Shown one piece after another: positions 58,442 to 64,000 of a stretch of 64,000 nucleotides of DNA (the first letter of the stretch is position 1; every line of letters starts with the position of its first letter). Origin of the DNA: Undaria pinnatifida (lineage: Eukaryota; Sar; Phaeophyceae; Laminariales; Alariaceae); assembly GCA_012845835.1 (NCBI GenBank), contig JABAKD010000024.1:3080061-3144060 (forward strand), written 5' to 3'. The position numbers and the translations under genes were made by a program. The notes under the pieces were generated by a model. It did no database searches, had not been told where the DNA came from, and was given only the letters and a program-made list of their open reading frames with translations.

Positions 58442-58668
58442 TACCAGCAGCAGCAGCAGCAGCAGCAGCGCCAGCAGTAGTACCAGCAGCGGCGCCAGCA
58501 CCAGCAGCACCAGCGACAGCTACGAATAAGCCAGTTTTGCAGGATGCGGGACAATCATTGGAGGAGATGCTGCCCGAGGCACCTACGGGGCCTGTTGCTG
58601 TTAGCGTGCCCGATATCACAGCAGCAGTGGAGAAAGAGGAGGAAGAGCGTGTTCTCGTACCGGCTTGA
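36572..58668 (+). CDS. VPS20: VPS20/CHMP6-like ESCRT-III subunit, five exons
   Basis: Joined coding sequence: 36572-36688, 54528-54622, 55976-56033, 57641-57793, 58285-58668 (807 nt, 268 residues). All four introns are GT-AG and all phases fit (0, 2, 0, 0). The N terminus MGNLYSRKKK carries Gly2, the N-myristoylation site typical of CHMP6/VPS20. Then come TDQDRAVLDLK, RYQKR, AGRKDRALLLLK, METIDWESQQLKVF, MPLEKVEELMADTAE and a DDLLAELAVLE segment, the Snf7-domain helices. The order and spacing fit CHMP6 as I recall it without gaps up to the Ala-rich tail. The tail (about residues 176-223) is an Ala/Pro expansion, and LPEAPTGP (237-244) resembles the MIM2 motif that binds VPS4. At endosomes the family links ESCRT-II to Snf7/CHMP4 assembly for multivesicular-body sorting. 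Family length is usually near 200-220; the excess is the Ala-rich insertion. No promoter was identified. Confidence 0.9.
37761..37945 (+). repeat. Dispersed repeat F, copy 3
   Basis: It starts TCACCCTGTTGACCCTGG and holds the F core (GCGCGATCGGAGCATCACAC) and GATGAGTTTCGACGACATC. It differs from other copies before the core. Confidence 0.6.
37967..38022 (-). repeat. Inverted duplicate of the VPS20 start region
   Basis: The reverse complement reads CAGCTGTGCTTGATGCC, TGTAAGCTGTGTGCTGATCATG, which matches the bases that end at the VPS20 ATG (36523-36574) with a few changes. A weaker second inverted copy lies near 38240-38290. The match stops at the start codon, so no protein sequence is included. 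Confidence 0.6.
38816..38917 (-). repeat. Repeat R, left part, split by element C
   Basis: On the reverse strand it reads ATTTACCTTGACTGACG, GTGGAACGATC, CCCTTGACCGCTGGA, which matches 44211-44318. Its continuation is found on the other side of element C at 39778-39815. Confidence 0.65.
38918..39777. mobile_element. Element C: 860-bp element with perfect 19-bp TIRs
   Basis: The left end ATTTCAGGGTAGTCCTCGG is exactly inverse to the right end. Both arms (38940-39230 and 39530-39720) are arrays of TGACGGTACTTTT and CGGTACACGGT motifs in the same orientation. The centre holds AT-rich sequence with ACAATAAAAC repeats. No transposase frame is present, so it is non-autonomous. It interrupts repeat R. 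Confidence 0.8.
40801..41598 (+). other. Open frame of 265 codons with poly-Ala, doubtful
   Basis: An open plus-strand frame begins at an ATG, carries an Ala run encoded by (GCA)n at 40850-40925, and continues through mixed sequence to a stop. I recognise no domain, and it lies inside VPS20 intron 1 between two copies of a repeat (GTTACCTGA...TACCGGGTAAC at 40485 and 41730). It may be part of a mobile element or chance. Confidence 0.15.
41900..42697. mobile_element. MULE-like element G, copy 1
   Basis: The ends are inverted: TGGCAATGGAAGGCC at the left and, reverse-complemented, TGGCAATGGAAAGCC at the right. It is about 90% identical to 52563-53369 over its length. The flanking target duplication is not clear here. 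It contains open stretches that also occur in the other copy. Confidence 0.7.
43037..43105 (+). repeat. Dispersed repeat F, truncated copy
   Basis: AAAGATGAGTTTCGACAAAA, TCGATCTCACAGCTGGAGTG and an AT-rich end. The 5' part of F is missing. (TG)n and poly-G follow at 43105-43160. Confidence 0.6.
44131..44318 (+). repeat. Repeat R, tandem pair
   Basis: AATTTACCTTGACTGACGCC recurs after 84 bp, followed in both by TTTTAG.GTGGAACGATCGG. It provides the uninterrupted version of the sequence into which element C inserted. Confidence 0.7.
44590..46200 (-). repeat. S1 repeat array, minus orientation
   Basis: About 1.6 kb of degenerate monomers of 80-100 bp. On the plus strand these read AACTGCACCCACGTTTT, GGGGACTAACCACTTGGA, GGGTTATTTTG and GTTATAACCCGGTTATAACC. 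MITE A copy 2 (45670-45900) interrupts it. Confidence 0.8.
45670..45900 (+). mobile_element. MITE A, copy 2
   Basis: 231 bp from CTACGATAGCCCCCCC to GGGGGGGCTACCGTAG. It is inserted in the S1 array. The interior CGAACGTTTCATGG and CCGGGAGCTGGTTTC are shared with the other two copies. Confidence 0.8.
47428..47690 (+). mobile_element. Split LINE 3' end with nested hairpin element
   Basis: GTGACCACGGACTTGATTAC (with a short local duplication) and GTTAATGCGAGATCAACAAG are the two sides of the LINE end. About 186 bp of other sequence lie between them at 47476-47661. Confidence 0.65.
47476..47661. mobile_element. Hairpin element E
   Basis: It contains a perfect 22-bp inverted repeat (47579-47600 and 47638-47659; arm core AGTGCCGGTTGCCGCTATA) around a 37-base loop. 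The left part resembles 15905-15968 in reverse (CCCTCTA...TAGTGC, TGTGAAATCG). Its placement inside a LINE end and its recurrence suggest a small mobile element. Confidence 0.5.
47930..49010. repeat. Satellite of near-palindromic ATGGGATATCCCAT motifs, about 275-bp period
   Basis: The marker ACGGGATTAACGCTCCCATG recurs at 48421, 48697 and 48971 (276 and 274 bp), and a less complete unit precedes it. Each unit is packed with ATGGGA and TCCCAT. Because the motifs are self-complementary, both strands give long Gly-Tyr-Pro-Met-type frames, which are artefacts. Confidence 0.85.
49110..49790. repeat. Satellite, four units of about 160 bp
   Basis: GCTGCTTGTGCTGCTGTCGT recurs at 49141, 49300, 49462 and 49622. 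Each unit has (CTG)n, TCCGCTCACC.TACGCCCCCC, GCTGCCATCTGGCGTTTTCG and a GAATTGCGA end. Units are about 90% alike. The frames within are not continuous across units. Confidence 0.85.
49977..50118 (+). repeat. Dispersed repeat F, best-preserved copy
   Basis: AAGGGGAGTCGCCGACCTAT, the F core, GATGAGTTTCGACGAAATC, then CTCACAGCTGGAGTGTATTT. It supplies the uninterrupted reference for the F copy split by element G at 52446-53400. Confidence 0.75.
50532..50559 (+). pseudogene. Fragment of VPS20-like exon 2 with its acceptor
   Basis: CGCCATCAG then TTGGGCCTGGAATGCGGCA equals the exon 2 acceptor and first 19 coding bases (54519-54546) with two substitutions. A TGA follows within a few codons. It lies 4 kb upstream of the true exon, in intron 1. 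Confidence 0.65.
50617..50874 (+). mobile_element. MITE A, copy 3
   Basis: 258 bp from CTACGATAGCCCCCCC to GGGGGGGCTACCGTAG, with longer A and C tracts than copy 2. It lies 57 bp after the exon 2 fragment. Confidence 0.8.
51127..51602. repeat. 73-bp satellite
   Basis: AAGAACGTGGCCTCTTTTGT starts at 51132, 51205, 51278, 51351, 51424, 51468 and 51541. All steps are exactly 73 bp except one of 44 bp, a unit with an internal deletion. Since 73 is not a multiple of 3, the minus-strand frames are not conserved protein. Confidence 0.9.
52085..52180 (+). repeat. S2 repeat monomer
   Basis: ACCCCTAAAACCCCTCCC, TATACTAATTCCAAG, GGGTTTCCAGCTGTGCAGGC. An S1 monomer follows at 52195-52255. Confidence 0.6.
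52446..52562 (+). repeat. Dispersed repeat F, 5' part, split by element G
   Basis: The F copy runs to GATCTCACAGCT and is then interrupted. It resumes at 53370 with TCTCACAGCTCGAGTGTATT. Confidence 0.75.
52563..53369. mobile_element. MULE-like element G, copy 2, with 10-bp target duplication
   Basis: This 807-bp element has imperfect inverted ends around CAATGGAAGGCCGAAAGC and CAATGGAAAGCCGATAG. TCTCACAGCT flanks it on both sides (52553-52562 and 53370-53379) but occurs once in intact F copies such as 49977. A 9-11 bp duplication is typical of Mutator-like elements. No transposase is present. The interior shares open stretches with copy 1. Confidence 0.85.
53480..54095 (+). repeat. S2 repeat array
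   Basis: About seven degenerate monomers of 60-90 bp with CCCCCAAAACCC, TATACTAATTTCAAGT, TTTGTCCC, GGGTTTCCAGTTGT and AAGGCGTTA. The array ends about 430 bp before VPS20-like exon 2. Confidence 0.8.
54528..54622 (+). CDS. VPS20: VPS20-like exon 2
   Basis: It encodes LDLECGKLQVQ to KVK and ends in two bases of the next Lys codon. The diagnostic part is AGRKDRALLLLK, the basic helix conserved in CHMP6/VPS20. The donor is AAAAA then GTGAGT. Confidence 0.9.
54617..55290 (+). repeat. Minisatellite of splice-donor-bearing units
   Basis: About eleven imperfect units of about 51 bp begin at the exon 2 end. The unit is roughly CTCAAAAAGTGAGTCTC, TTTGCGGTGATATGACC, GTTTTGCTATCGTTGGGC. Two later units keep a full donor-like GTGAGT: AAAAAGTGAGTCTC with GT at 54944, and AAATAGTGAGTCTC with GT at 55147, exactly 203 bp apart. 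A SINE-like fragment (54757-54868) interrupts the array. Confidence 0.75.
54757..54868 (-). mobile_element. SINE-like fragment in VPS20 intron 2
   Basis: A T tract of about 23 bases (an A tail on the sense strand), then CCTCCGGCGGATGGGG and the family sequence up to GTCGTGTGTCGATT, where it is 5'-truncated. It splits the minisatellite. Confidence 0.65.
55460..55552 (+). repeat. S2 repeat monomer
   Basis: AACCCCTTTAGAGCC ... TTCAAGTAGATTTGTCCCC ... CCAGTTGTCAAGGCGTTAA: one S2 monomer inside VPS20 intron 2. Confidence 0.6.
55976..56033 (+). CDS. VPS20: VPS20-like exon 3
   Basis: The acceptor is GGTATCGTGCAG. The first base completes the Lys codon begun in exon 2; nineteen codons (LKQDQADKASSQLLTVHQL) follow, then donor GTAAGA. 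On its own it is too short to detect, but phase, length and position match the CHMP6 helix exactly. Confidence 0.85.
56041..56195. repeat. (CCTTG)n pentanucleotide microsatellite
   Basis: About 30 CCTTG units with a few CCTCG variants, starting 8 bp inside VPS20 intron 3. Because 5 is not divisible by 3, every frame reads Leu-Pro-Cys-Leu-Ala, which makes false ORFs. Confidence 0.9.
56330..57295. repeat. Direct and inverted duplications in VPS20 intron 3
   Basis: The block 56345-56660 (GTGCAGG..., poly-T, GCAGTTTGGCA, CCGCTCGACCCCGCACAGAC) recurs, diverged, at about 56770-57065. The sequence at 57165-57250 (GTATGGGTGGGTGGG ... GATGTCGAGGAGAA) is the inverse of 56955-57040. No open frame of interest is seen. 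Confidence 0.55.
57389..57453 (+). pseudogene. Decayed duplicate of VPS20-like exon 4 start
   Basis: CTCAAG then ATGGAGACGATCGATTGGGA and about 40 further bases match the first 60 bases of exon 4 (57641). The copy diverges after CAGCTTAAG and has no donor, so it cannot serve as an exon as it stands. The intron sequence just before it (57316-57390) recurs again at 61338-61405. Confidence 0.8.
57641..57793 (+). CDS. VPS20: VPS20-like exon 4
   Basis: Fifty-one codons between acceptor TATACACAAG and donor GTAAGG, in phase 0 at both ends. Key stretches are METIDWESQQLKVF, ALKEGN and MPLEKVEELMADTAENI, the third and fourth helices of the Snf7 domain. Confidence 0.92.
57858..58020. mobile_element. 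MITE-like element D, copy 2
   Basis: This lies inside VPS20 intron 4. Ends are CTTTTCATGGGTCA and TGACCCGTGACATG, with the same GGTCGGGTCGG and GACCCGACCCG interior as the copy at 24396. Confidence 0.5.
58285..58668 (+). CDS. VPS20: VPS20-like exon 5
   Basis: The acceptor is TTTGCTCGCTCAG. The exon encodes EISKAIGGSWTEANEDD and the DDLLAELAVLE helix, an Ala/Pro-rich expansion encoded by near-pure (GCA)n, then PVLQDAG, LPEAPTGP and an acidic end before VPA and TGA. The Ala run is probably variable in length between individuals. Confidence 0.9.
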
Positions 58669-58769
58669 GTTTAATCGGTCTGTCTTGGGTTGGGTTGGGA
58701 CTTGGCATGGCGTGGCTCGGCTTGGAGCAGCGGTGGGTACGCATGCACGCGTTAGGAAACCCTCAGAAG

Positions 58770-58950
58770 CGGTTTAAGCGGCGACGGTTGCAGACGAGGC
58801 AGGTTCAAAAGGGACAGTTTTGTAGGATGCGGGGAAATCATTGGAGATGTTACTCGAGGCGCCCAAGGGGGCACTTACCGTTGGCGTGCCGGATATCGCG
58901 GCGGTGGCGGAAAAGGAGGAGCGCATTCTCTTACCGACTTGGATTTTCGT
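58770..58950 (+). pseudogene. Decayed copy of VPS20-like exon 5 end, copy 2
   Basis: From CAGTTTTGTAGGATGCGG onward it matches the exon 5 sequence starting near 58531, 283 bp upstream. Where exon 5 has CAG (Gln) the copy has TAG, so the frame is broken. The final Leu-Val-Pro-Ala and stop are also altered. Confidence 0.8.
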
Positions 58951-58999
58951 TGACCTAACTTGGCTTGGGACGGCGATGGGTACGCCTGCACGGATAAGG

Positions 59000-59215
59000 A
59001 AACCCTCAGAGGCGTTTTAAACGGCGATGGTTACAGAAGTGACAGTTCCAAAGTGGCCAGTTTTGCAGGATGCGGGGCACGTATTGAAGATGTTGTCCGA
59101 GCCGCCCAAAGGACGAGTTATCGTTGGAGTGCCGGATACCACGGTGGTGGTGGAGGAGGAGGAGGAGGAGGAGGAGGAGGAGAAGGAGGAGCGTATTGTC
59201 GTACCGGCTTGAGTT
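59000..59215 (+). pseudogene. Open copy of VPS20-like exon 5 end, copy 3
   Basis: It repeats the exon 5 end 243 bp after copy 2. Unlike copy 2 it is open from about 59027 to a TGA at 59213-59215, in the same frame as exon 5, reading PVLQDAG..LKMLSEPPKG, VGVPDTTVVV, a Glu run from (GGA)n, and VPA. The LPEAP motif is changed to LSEPP. It could be an alternative terminal exon if spliced, but no convincing acceptor is visible. Confidence 0.6.
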
Positions 59216-59759
59216 TTGGTCTCATCTGGCTTGGGTTGAATTTGATCGGCTGGACCTGGCTTGGCGTGACGTAGTTTGCTTGGCCTGGCCGGGCTTGGCG
59301 TGGGTTTGGGCGGGCCGGGGTCAGGTCGGGTCGAGTTGACATGGCTTGACTTTGCGCGAGTAGAATTGGCCCGTGGTAGAGCGTGGGCCGTGGGGAGGAA
59401 CGGGGTGGGGTGGGGGCTGCTTTTTGCTTTTTTTCCCGTTCCATGTTAACTGTTTCAGGTACTCCGGGCTACTCTGTTTGCGCAGTGCAGTCTTATAAGT
59501 ATGTGTATATACTGGGTATTGGTACGTGTATAGTCTATGCCGTTTTTGCATCAAAGCATTGGGACCATTTTGTGATAATCGGGGCCGCTTTTTGCGATGA
59601 GCGTTTTTTATCCGCGCTTTTTTCTATTGCTGGTGCAAATTTGTGAAACTCTCAGCCAACGTTTTCGTATTCCCTCCGGTGTCAACTCGAGTCTCTTTTT
59701 CACCAAAATTAGCCACAGCTAACCTATCTGAGCTATTCCTACAAAAGAAGAAAAAAAAT

Positions 59760-59830
59760 AACCCTCAACTACGAGATCGAGAATTTCGTCGAAACTCAAC
59801 CCTGCAAGCTGCGTGCGACACTTCGACCGC
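59760..59830 (-). repeat. Dispersed repeat F, truncated minus copy
   Basis: CGAGATCGAGAATTTCGTCG, AAACTCAACCCTGCAAGCTG and ACACTTCGACCGCGCG are the reverse complement of the F core. Confidence 0.55.
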
Positions 59831-60116
59831 GCGTGCTGCATTCTTTTTTTTCTTATTTTTTTTCCTCGTCCCATTTAGTATCCTCGCACTACTCTCGCGC
59901 TCCCTCCCAGCAGTAACTCAGATCCGGGATCCCATCTCGCGCCCTCCTGCCCCCTCCACACTACGTAAGTGCCTTCAATTTTATTGCGAGAGAGATTTTT
60001 TTGTTTCTTTATGTGCCGCCCCTCACCTTCACTCCAGGCACGACGAACCTTCGCATTTAGATCGTCTGCTTCGGCGGCGAATATAATGCATACCTGGTAT
60101 TGTCTAGAACTGCTGT

Positions 60117-60378
60117 AGTTTTTTTCGCCTCCGGCGGATGGGGAAGAATAACGCCTAAGCTCACCGCACTTCCACGTATTTTTCATACATGCCGTGCGTC
60201 GATTTAACTCGATTGTGTTCGCAATCCAGCGCTGCAATAGCTGGCGTATCCTTCAGTTCCCGTTGTAACGACAGCGCGAGCCGCGTCCCTACCAGCGGTC
60301 CCCGTTTCTACTCCAGCAGCGCAAGCTGTGCCGCTGTGTACAGATGTGCGTGAGTGTGTCGACCCGACCTGAACCCCG
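60117..60378 (-). mobile_element. SINE-like retroposon family, copy 4
   Basis: Nearly full length. On the plus strand it runs from TTTTTTTCGCCTCCGGCGGA to GTGTCGACCCGACCTGAAC. It is closest to the copy at 13738-14000. The region 60380-62280 beyond it shows no gene I can support. Confidence 0.55.
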
Positions 60379-62354
60379 GCAGTCACGCGCGGGAAGATAC
60401 GGGAACGTCGTCGTTCCGGGTAGTGTGGGACTTGCGCAAGCCCACCCACTGACGAAACCCCCGGCCATTGAGAAAACTAGCTTCCGCCGGACTTGGTCCA
60501 GTTACGGTCCACTCTACCTATCCGTTCGGGCGTTGGTCCTCGTATGGGTTAATTAAGTTTGGGTCGTATATTCTCAACCGGTCAAAAACGAGTGGGCGAG
60601 GCTGCGGTAGGTTGGCCACTTTCAGTCGCGCAATTGGCTCTTGATGGCGATGGTGTGGCGATGGTGGGGGGTGGTGGCGATGATGATGGTGGTCTTGCAG
60701 CAACACGAGCTCATTGCAACAAGCACCTTCGGGCGAAAAGTGCACAAGGAGTCTAGACTACAGAGCAGTAGAGGTGCAGCAAAGTAGCATATGATACCGT
60801 GGCAGATTGCCCAAAGAGAAAGCTACCGGCGTACCATGCAGTTCCTTGAGTCGGTGCTTTGGCGCACAAGTTGTTGAGAGCCTGCCCCCTTTTCTTTGCA
60901 GCCTCAAGCGTAGCTTTTGTGCGATTCGGCTTCGCGGTATGCACCGCCATGCCCCCCTCCCCCCCCCATTGTTTCTTGCCACCACCGCATACTCCAGCCC
61001 ACGGGTTTCATAGTGAGATGCAGAGCCACCCGCACGAGCGGCCTAACATCGGCTGCTGGTGTTGTGTTTTTTTCGTACAAACTCGATGTGAGAGAAATAG
61101 GGGTAGTCTACTACAATTAATACAGACTAAGCTATACCTGTTAAAATCGTTTGGGTTGGTCGGTGTTCTTTGTCGAGCTACCTCCGCGTTGGGTAACTGA
61201 TTTTTCCCTTTTACGTAGTCTTGATGACCCCCCCCCCTGTTCTTGGCGCTGTCATCCACAGGCAAGAAAGTAGGCACAAGGTACCGAAGTCCGTCTTAAG
61301 AGCGGTTCTTGGAAGGATGCAGTTCACCCTTCATGCGACCCGCCAAACACCTCACGGCGCTTCGCGCTTGGTGCAATGCCTGCCTGATAGGTGAAAACCC
61401 AACGTTCTCCGTCCCGGCATAGTAGGGATGCGAGGGTCTAGGGTCATACGCCTACGGCTATGCACAAACTCCTCCCCCCCCCCCCCCCTTGCAGCTTGCG
61501 ACACTCCCGGGGTGTCAAGCCAGTCTCATCCCGAGTGGGGGGCCTTGCATCATACCACAATACCATATACCCTTGGTCGAGATTTTATACCCATACCGCG
61601 AGCGACGGGTACGATAGTTGACACAACCTAGCGGCCTGCACCAGCCCTCGTCTTCTCGGGTGCCCAGCAGGGGCTGTGGCTTTAGATACTTGGTGCAAAA
61701 CCGTCGTCCTCGCTCACGCTCCAACAGTAAATGTTGAAATTCCGCTCAGTTTTTCAGGCAAGAAAAAGAAGCTGCGCCCGCCTCCCGATCCCTTAACACG
61801 CCAGCAAACCGGATCAAACCACCACCACCCGCCCCCCCATCCCCAAACACTCTAGCAAACCGATCTCAAATCACCACCACAACAGCAACAATAACACAAA
61901 AACTAACATTAACTATCCTAGCGGTACGAGTTAGACTCTCGCCCACCCACCCACACCATCCACCCACACCACCGAACACGAACGGCAATTTTCCTTACGC
62001 TTAGCTAGGGTTTCTGTCAGGCTCAACCTCCAAACTGTCTGACTATCCGCTTGCCTGACTAAAAACCATAAAACGGTACACCGGTGATTTCTACGCCAGT
62101 CTACCGTATCTCGGGAAAACAAATCAGCTCAATAAACTAAGAAACAAACTAAGTCCACAGGCAGGTCAGCCAGGGTACTTCTGAAAATTCCCTACCGACG
62201 CATGTTGGTATGCTAGACAACTATCAGAACCACGATCACAACCAAGCTAAAAGAAAACGCTTTTTTTTCGCCAGGCAGCCACCGTCATCGCTATCGCTTG
62301 TGCCTCTTCGACCTTCGCGAACCTGCATAGAGTTGCGGTTCACAAGTCGCCGCA

Positions 62355-62790
62355 CAGAAGCCCGACGGGAACGGGGGTGGGGGTAAGGGTAGGAGTGAGG
62401 CGATGGTACGAGTGGGAGGTGGGGGCAAGGATGGCGGGGATCGGGGGGGGGGGGGATGGAGAGGTGGGGCGGGAGTGCGGGGGTGAGGTAGGGTAGGGGT
62501 GGTATTGGTGGGAGTGGGAGCGGAATGGGGGGAGTCGGAGGGGGGGGGGGGGGGGGGGAGTGGGGTAAGGGTAGAACGGAGTGGTGAAAATGCGGGTGAA
62601 AGTGGGGATGAGAGTAGGGGTGTAGGCAGGGGCAGGGGCGACGATAGAGGTGGTGATGAGGGCAAGGGCGAGAGGTAGGGGCGGGATTAAGGGTGGGGAC
62701 GTGGGCGAGGGTGAGGATAGATAGGGGGTAGTGGGTCGGGGTTAGGGGTACCCTTCGCTGGCGAACAGACGCTTGCGGGGGAGGGGGTAG
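62355..62790 (+). repeat. G-rich minisatellite with quadruplex-forming runs
   Basis: The plus strand is almost all G with A/T spacers (GGGGGTGGGGGTAAGGGTAG and similar) over 430 bp, with many runs of three or more G close together. Proline-rich minus frames are artefacts. Confidence 0.75.
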
Positions 62791-63137
62791 CGCGCCGGAA
62801 TTTAGCACAGGTCAACAGCGAGAAAAACATCACGCGTATTGCCGTCCCTCCCTCCTTCCCTCCCCCTTTCCGTTCTGCGTGTCCGGAAAGAAGGGAAGGG
62901 CGATGGCAACGAAAAATTAGAGAAAGCGCGCACCCCTCCCGTTCAGTGTATCCCGGGCGGCGAAGTGAAGGTCACAGTAGGAAGGAAGGGAGGGAGGGAG
63001 GGAAGACACGCGCCACGACAAGGGTATGCGGCAATTTTTAGCCAAAACATTCCTGAAGCGGCGAGGCTCGTCAGACGCGTGCTACGATATATATTAAGGT
63101 ATACCGCTTTTTGGCTATTTTTTTTCTCGAGATGATG

Positions 63138-63192
63138 GGCGCCTTCACAACTGGAAACCCTTTTGGGGGACAAATTTACTTAATTCTAGTCT
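63138..63192 (-). repeat. S2 repeat monomer, minus
   Basis: GCGCCTTCACAACTGGAAACC and GGGGGACAAATTTACTT are the inverse of the S2 end. No gene is seen from here to the window end. Confidence 0.6.
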
Positions 63193-63904
63193 AGAGAGGG
63201 TAACCCAAAATAAACGGAAAACGTTCTTATTTGTACTATTTGTACTATTATTTGTTATTTGTTTGTGTGCCTGGACCATGGGTTTGTCAATCGGTTTGCG
63301 TTTTCAGTTTAGTCAAAATCAAGGTTCGCCGTGGAGGGGTATACTATTAATAGTATAGCGTTGTGCTGCCGGAGTGAGGAGCCTCAGAAACCAAAAAAAG
63401 GTCCACCTTTAACGAGGCCCGTGTCCTCATACAAATTCGTTGGAAGCTCACCGTGCTTTTACACTATTATTCGTGCAATTACGGAGATTCATTGACAATA
63501 TTAATAGGATGAAATCGCACACAAACAAGGAAAGCATCGCCACCTTTCAGTCGAGCTCTCCTGAGCTACGACCGTGTTCGATTGAGATTGAGGCTCTGTA
63601 TACCTGCTAAGACCAGCCAAGAAAAATCAACTTGAGTCAAACGCCGTCAAACAAAGGCGGGGTTGCTGTCTTGCACCGTTTTGTGTTTGATAGTTCATCC
63701 TACTGGCAGTGGATCTCCGTAACACACCTACTGTGGACCATGGGATTTTTTACATATAATGACCAATGTCGGTTTCAGGGTGTGGTATGTAGAGAGCTCC
63801 GCACGTGAGGGCCTCAGCAAGTAAACTGAAAAAAAAGTGCGGGCCAAGGCTGACGGCAGTATTGTACCGGTCACTTCTAGGGTTTCGCGCTGTTACTTAA
63901 TAAT

Positions 63905-63995
63905 AGTGAAGGCTTACCCTAGCTCTTAGCTTTCTTGGCTTTAGCTTTAGCTTTTTACCCACAGCTAGCTTTAGCTCAAGCTACAGCTTTCGTGC
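63905..63995. repeat. (TTTAGC)n-like simple repeat at window end
   Basis: TAGCTTT and GGCTTTAGCTTTAGC units, imperfect. It may continue past the window. Confidence 0.6.
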
Positions 63996-64000
63996 TTCTC

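Overview
This window looks like nuclear DNA of a eukaryote. Genes are few, GT-AG introns are long, and most of the sequence is transposon remnants, satellites and simple repeats. Proteins carry long Ala, Gln and Gly runs, and short CCCTAA (telomere-type) tracts occur inside the window. I infer a photosynthetic stramenopile, most likely a brown alga. No sequence here proves that.

Three coding units are well supported. (1) An intact APE-type LINE polyprotein lies on the minus strand at 6286-10053. The whole element runs from about 5554 to 10180 and ends in a (CAA)n tail, and shorter 5'-truncated copies are scattered nearby. (2) The 3' part of an hnRNP R/Q-like RNA-binding protein gene lies on the plus strand at 17763-22539, as two exons. 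Its RRM is split by a low-complexity insertion of roughly 290 residues. Exons upstream of it were not found. (3) A complete VPS20/CHMP6 (ESCRT-III) gene lies on the plus strand at 36572-58668. I assembled five exons (36572-36688, 54528-54622, 55976-56033, 57641-57793, 58285-58668) whose phases fit exactly and give a 268-residue protein starting MGN. Intron 1 is 17.8 kb.

Layout. 1-5.5 kb: dispersed repeats, a SINE-like copy and a MITE-like element. 5.5-10.2 kb: the LINE. 10.2-17.7 kb: tandem duplications, retroposon ends and CTG-rich repeats. 17.8-22.6 kb: the RNA-binding gene. 22.6-36.5 kb: no convincing gene; degenerate satellites, a truncated LINE copy with a nested MITE, a Harbinger-like MITE and a decayed LINE reverse transcriptase. 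36.6-58.7 kb: the VPS20 gene. Its first intron holds a TIR element with a reconstructable empty site, two MULE-like elements, two MITEs and at least five satellite arrays. 58.7-64 kb: duplicated copies of the VPS20 last exon, then G-rich and simple repeats.

The most unusual part is the VPS20 gene itself. Fragments of its start region, exon 2, exon 4 and exon 5 are duplicated inside its own introns or just downstream. Intron 2 opens with an array of about 51-bp units, each carrying a version of the exon 2 splice donor. These claims rest on reading the sequence by eye. No alignment, transcript or database search was run.
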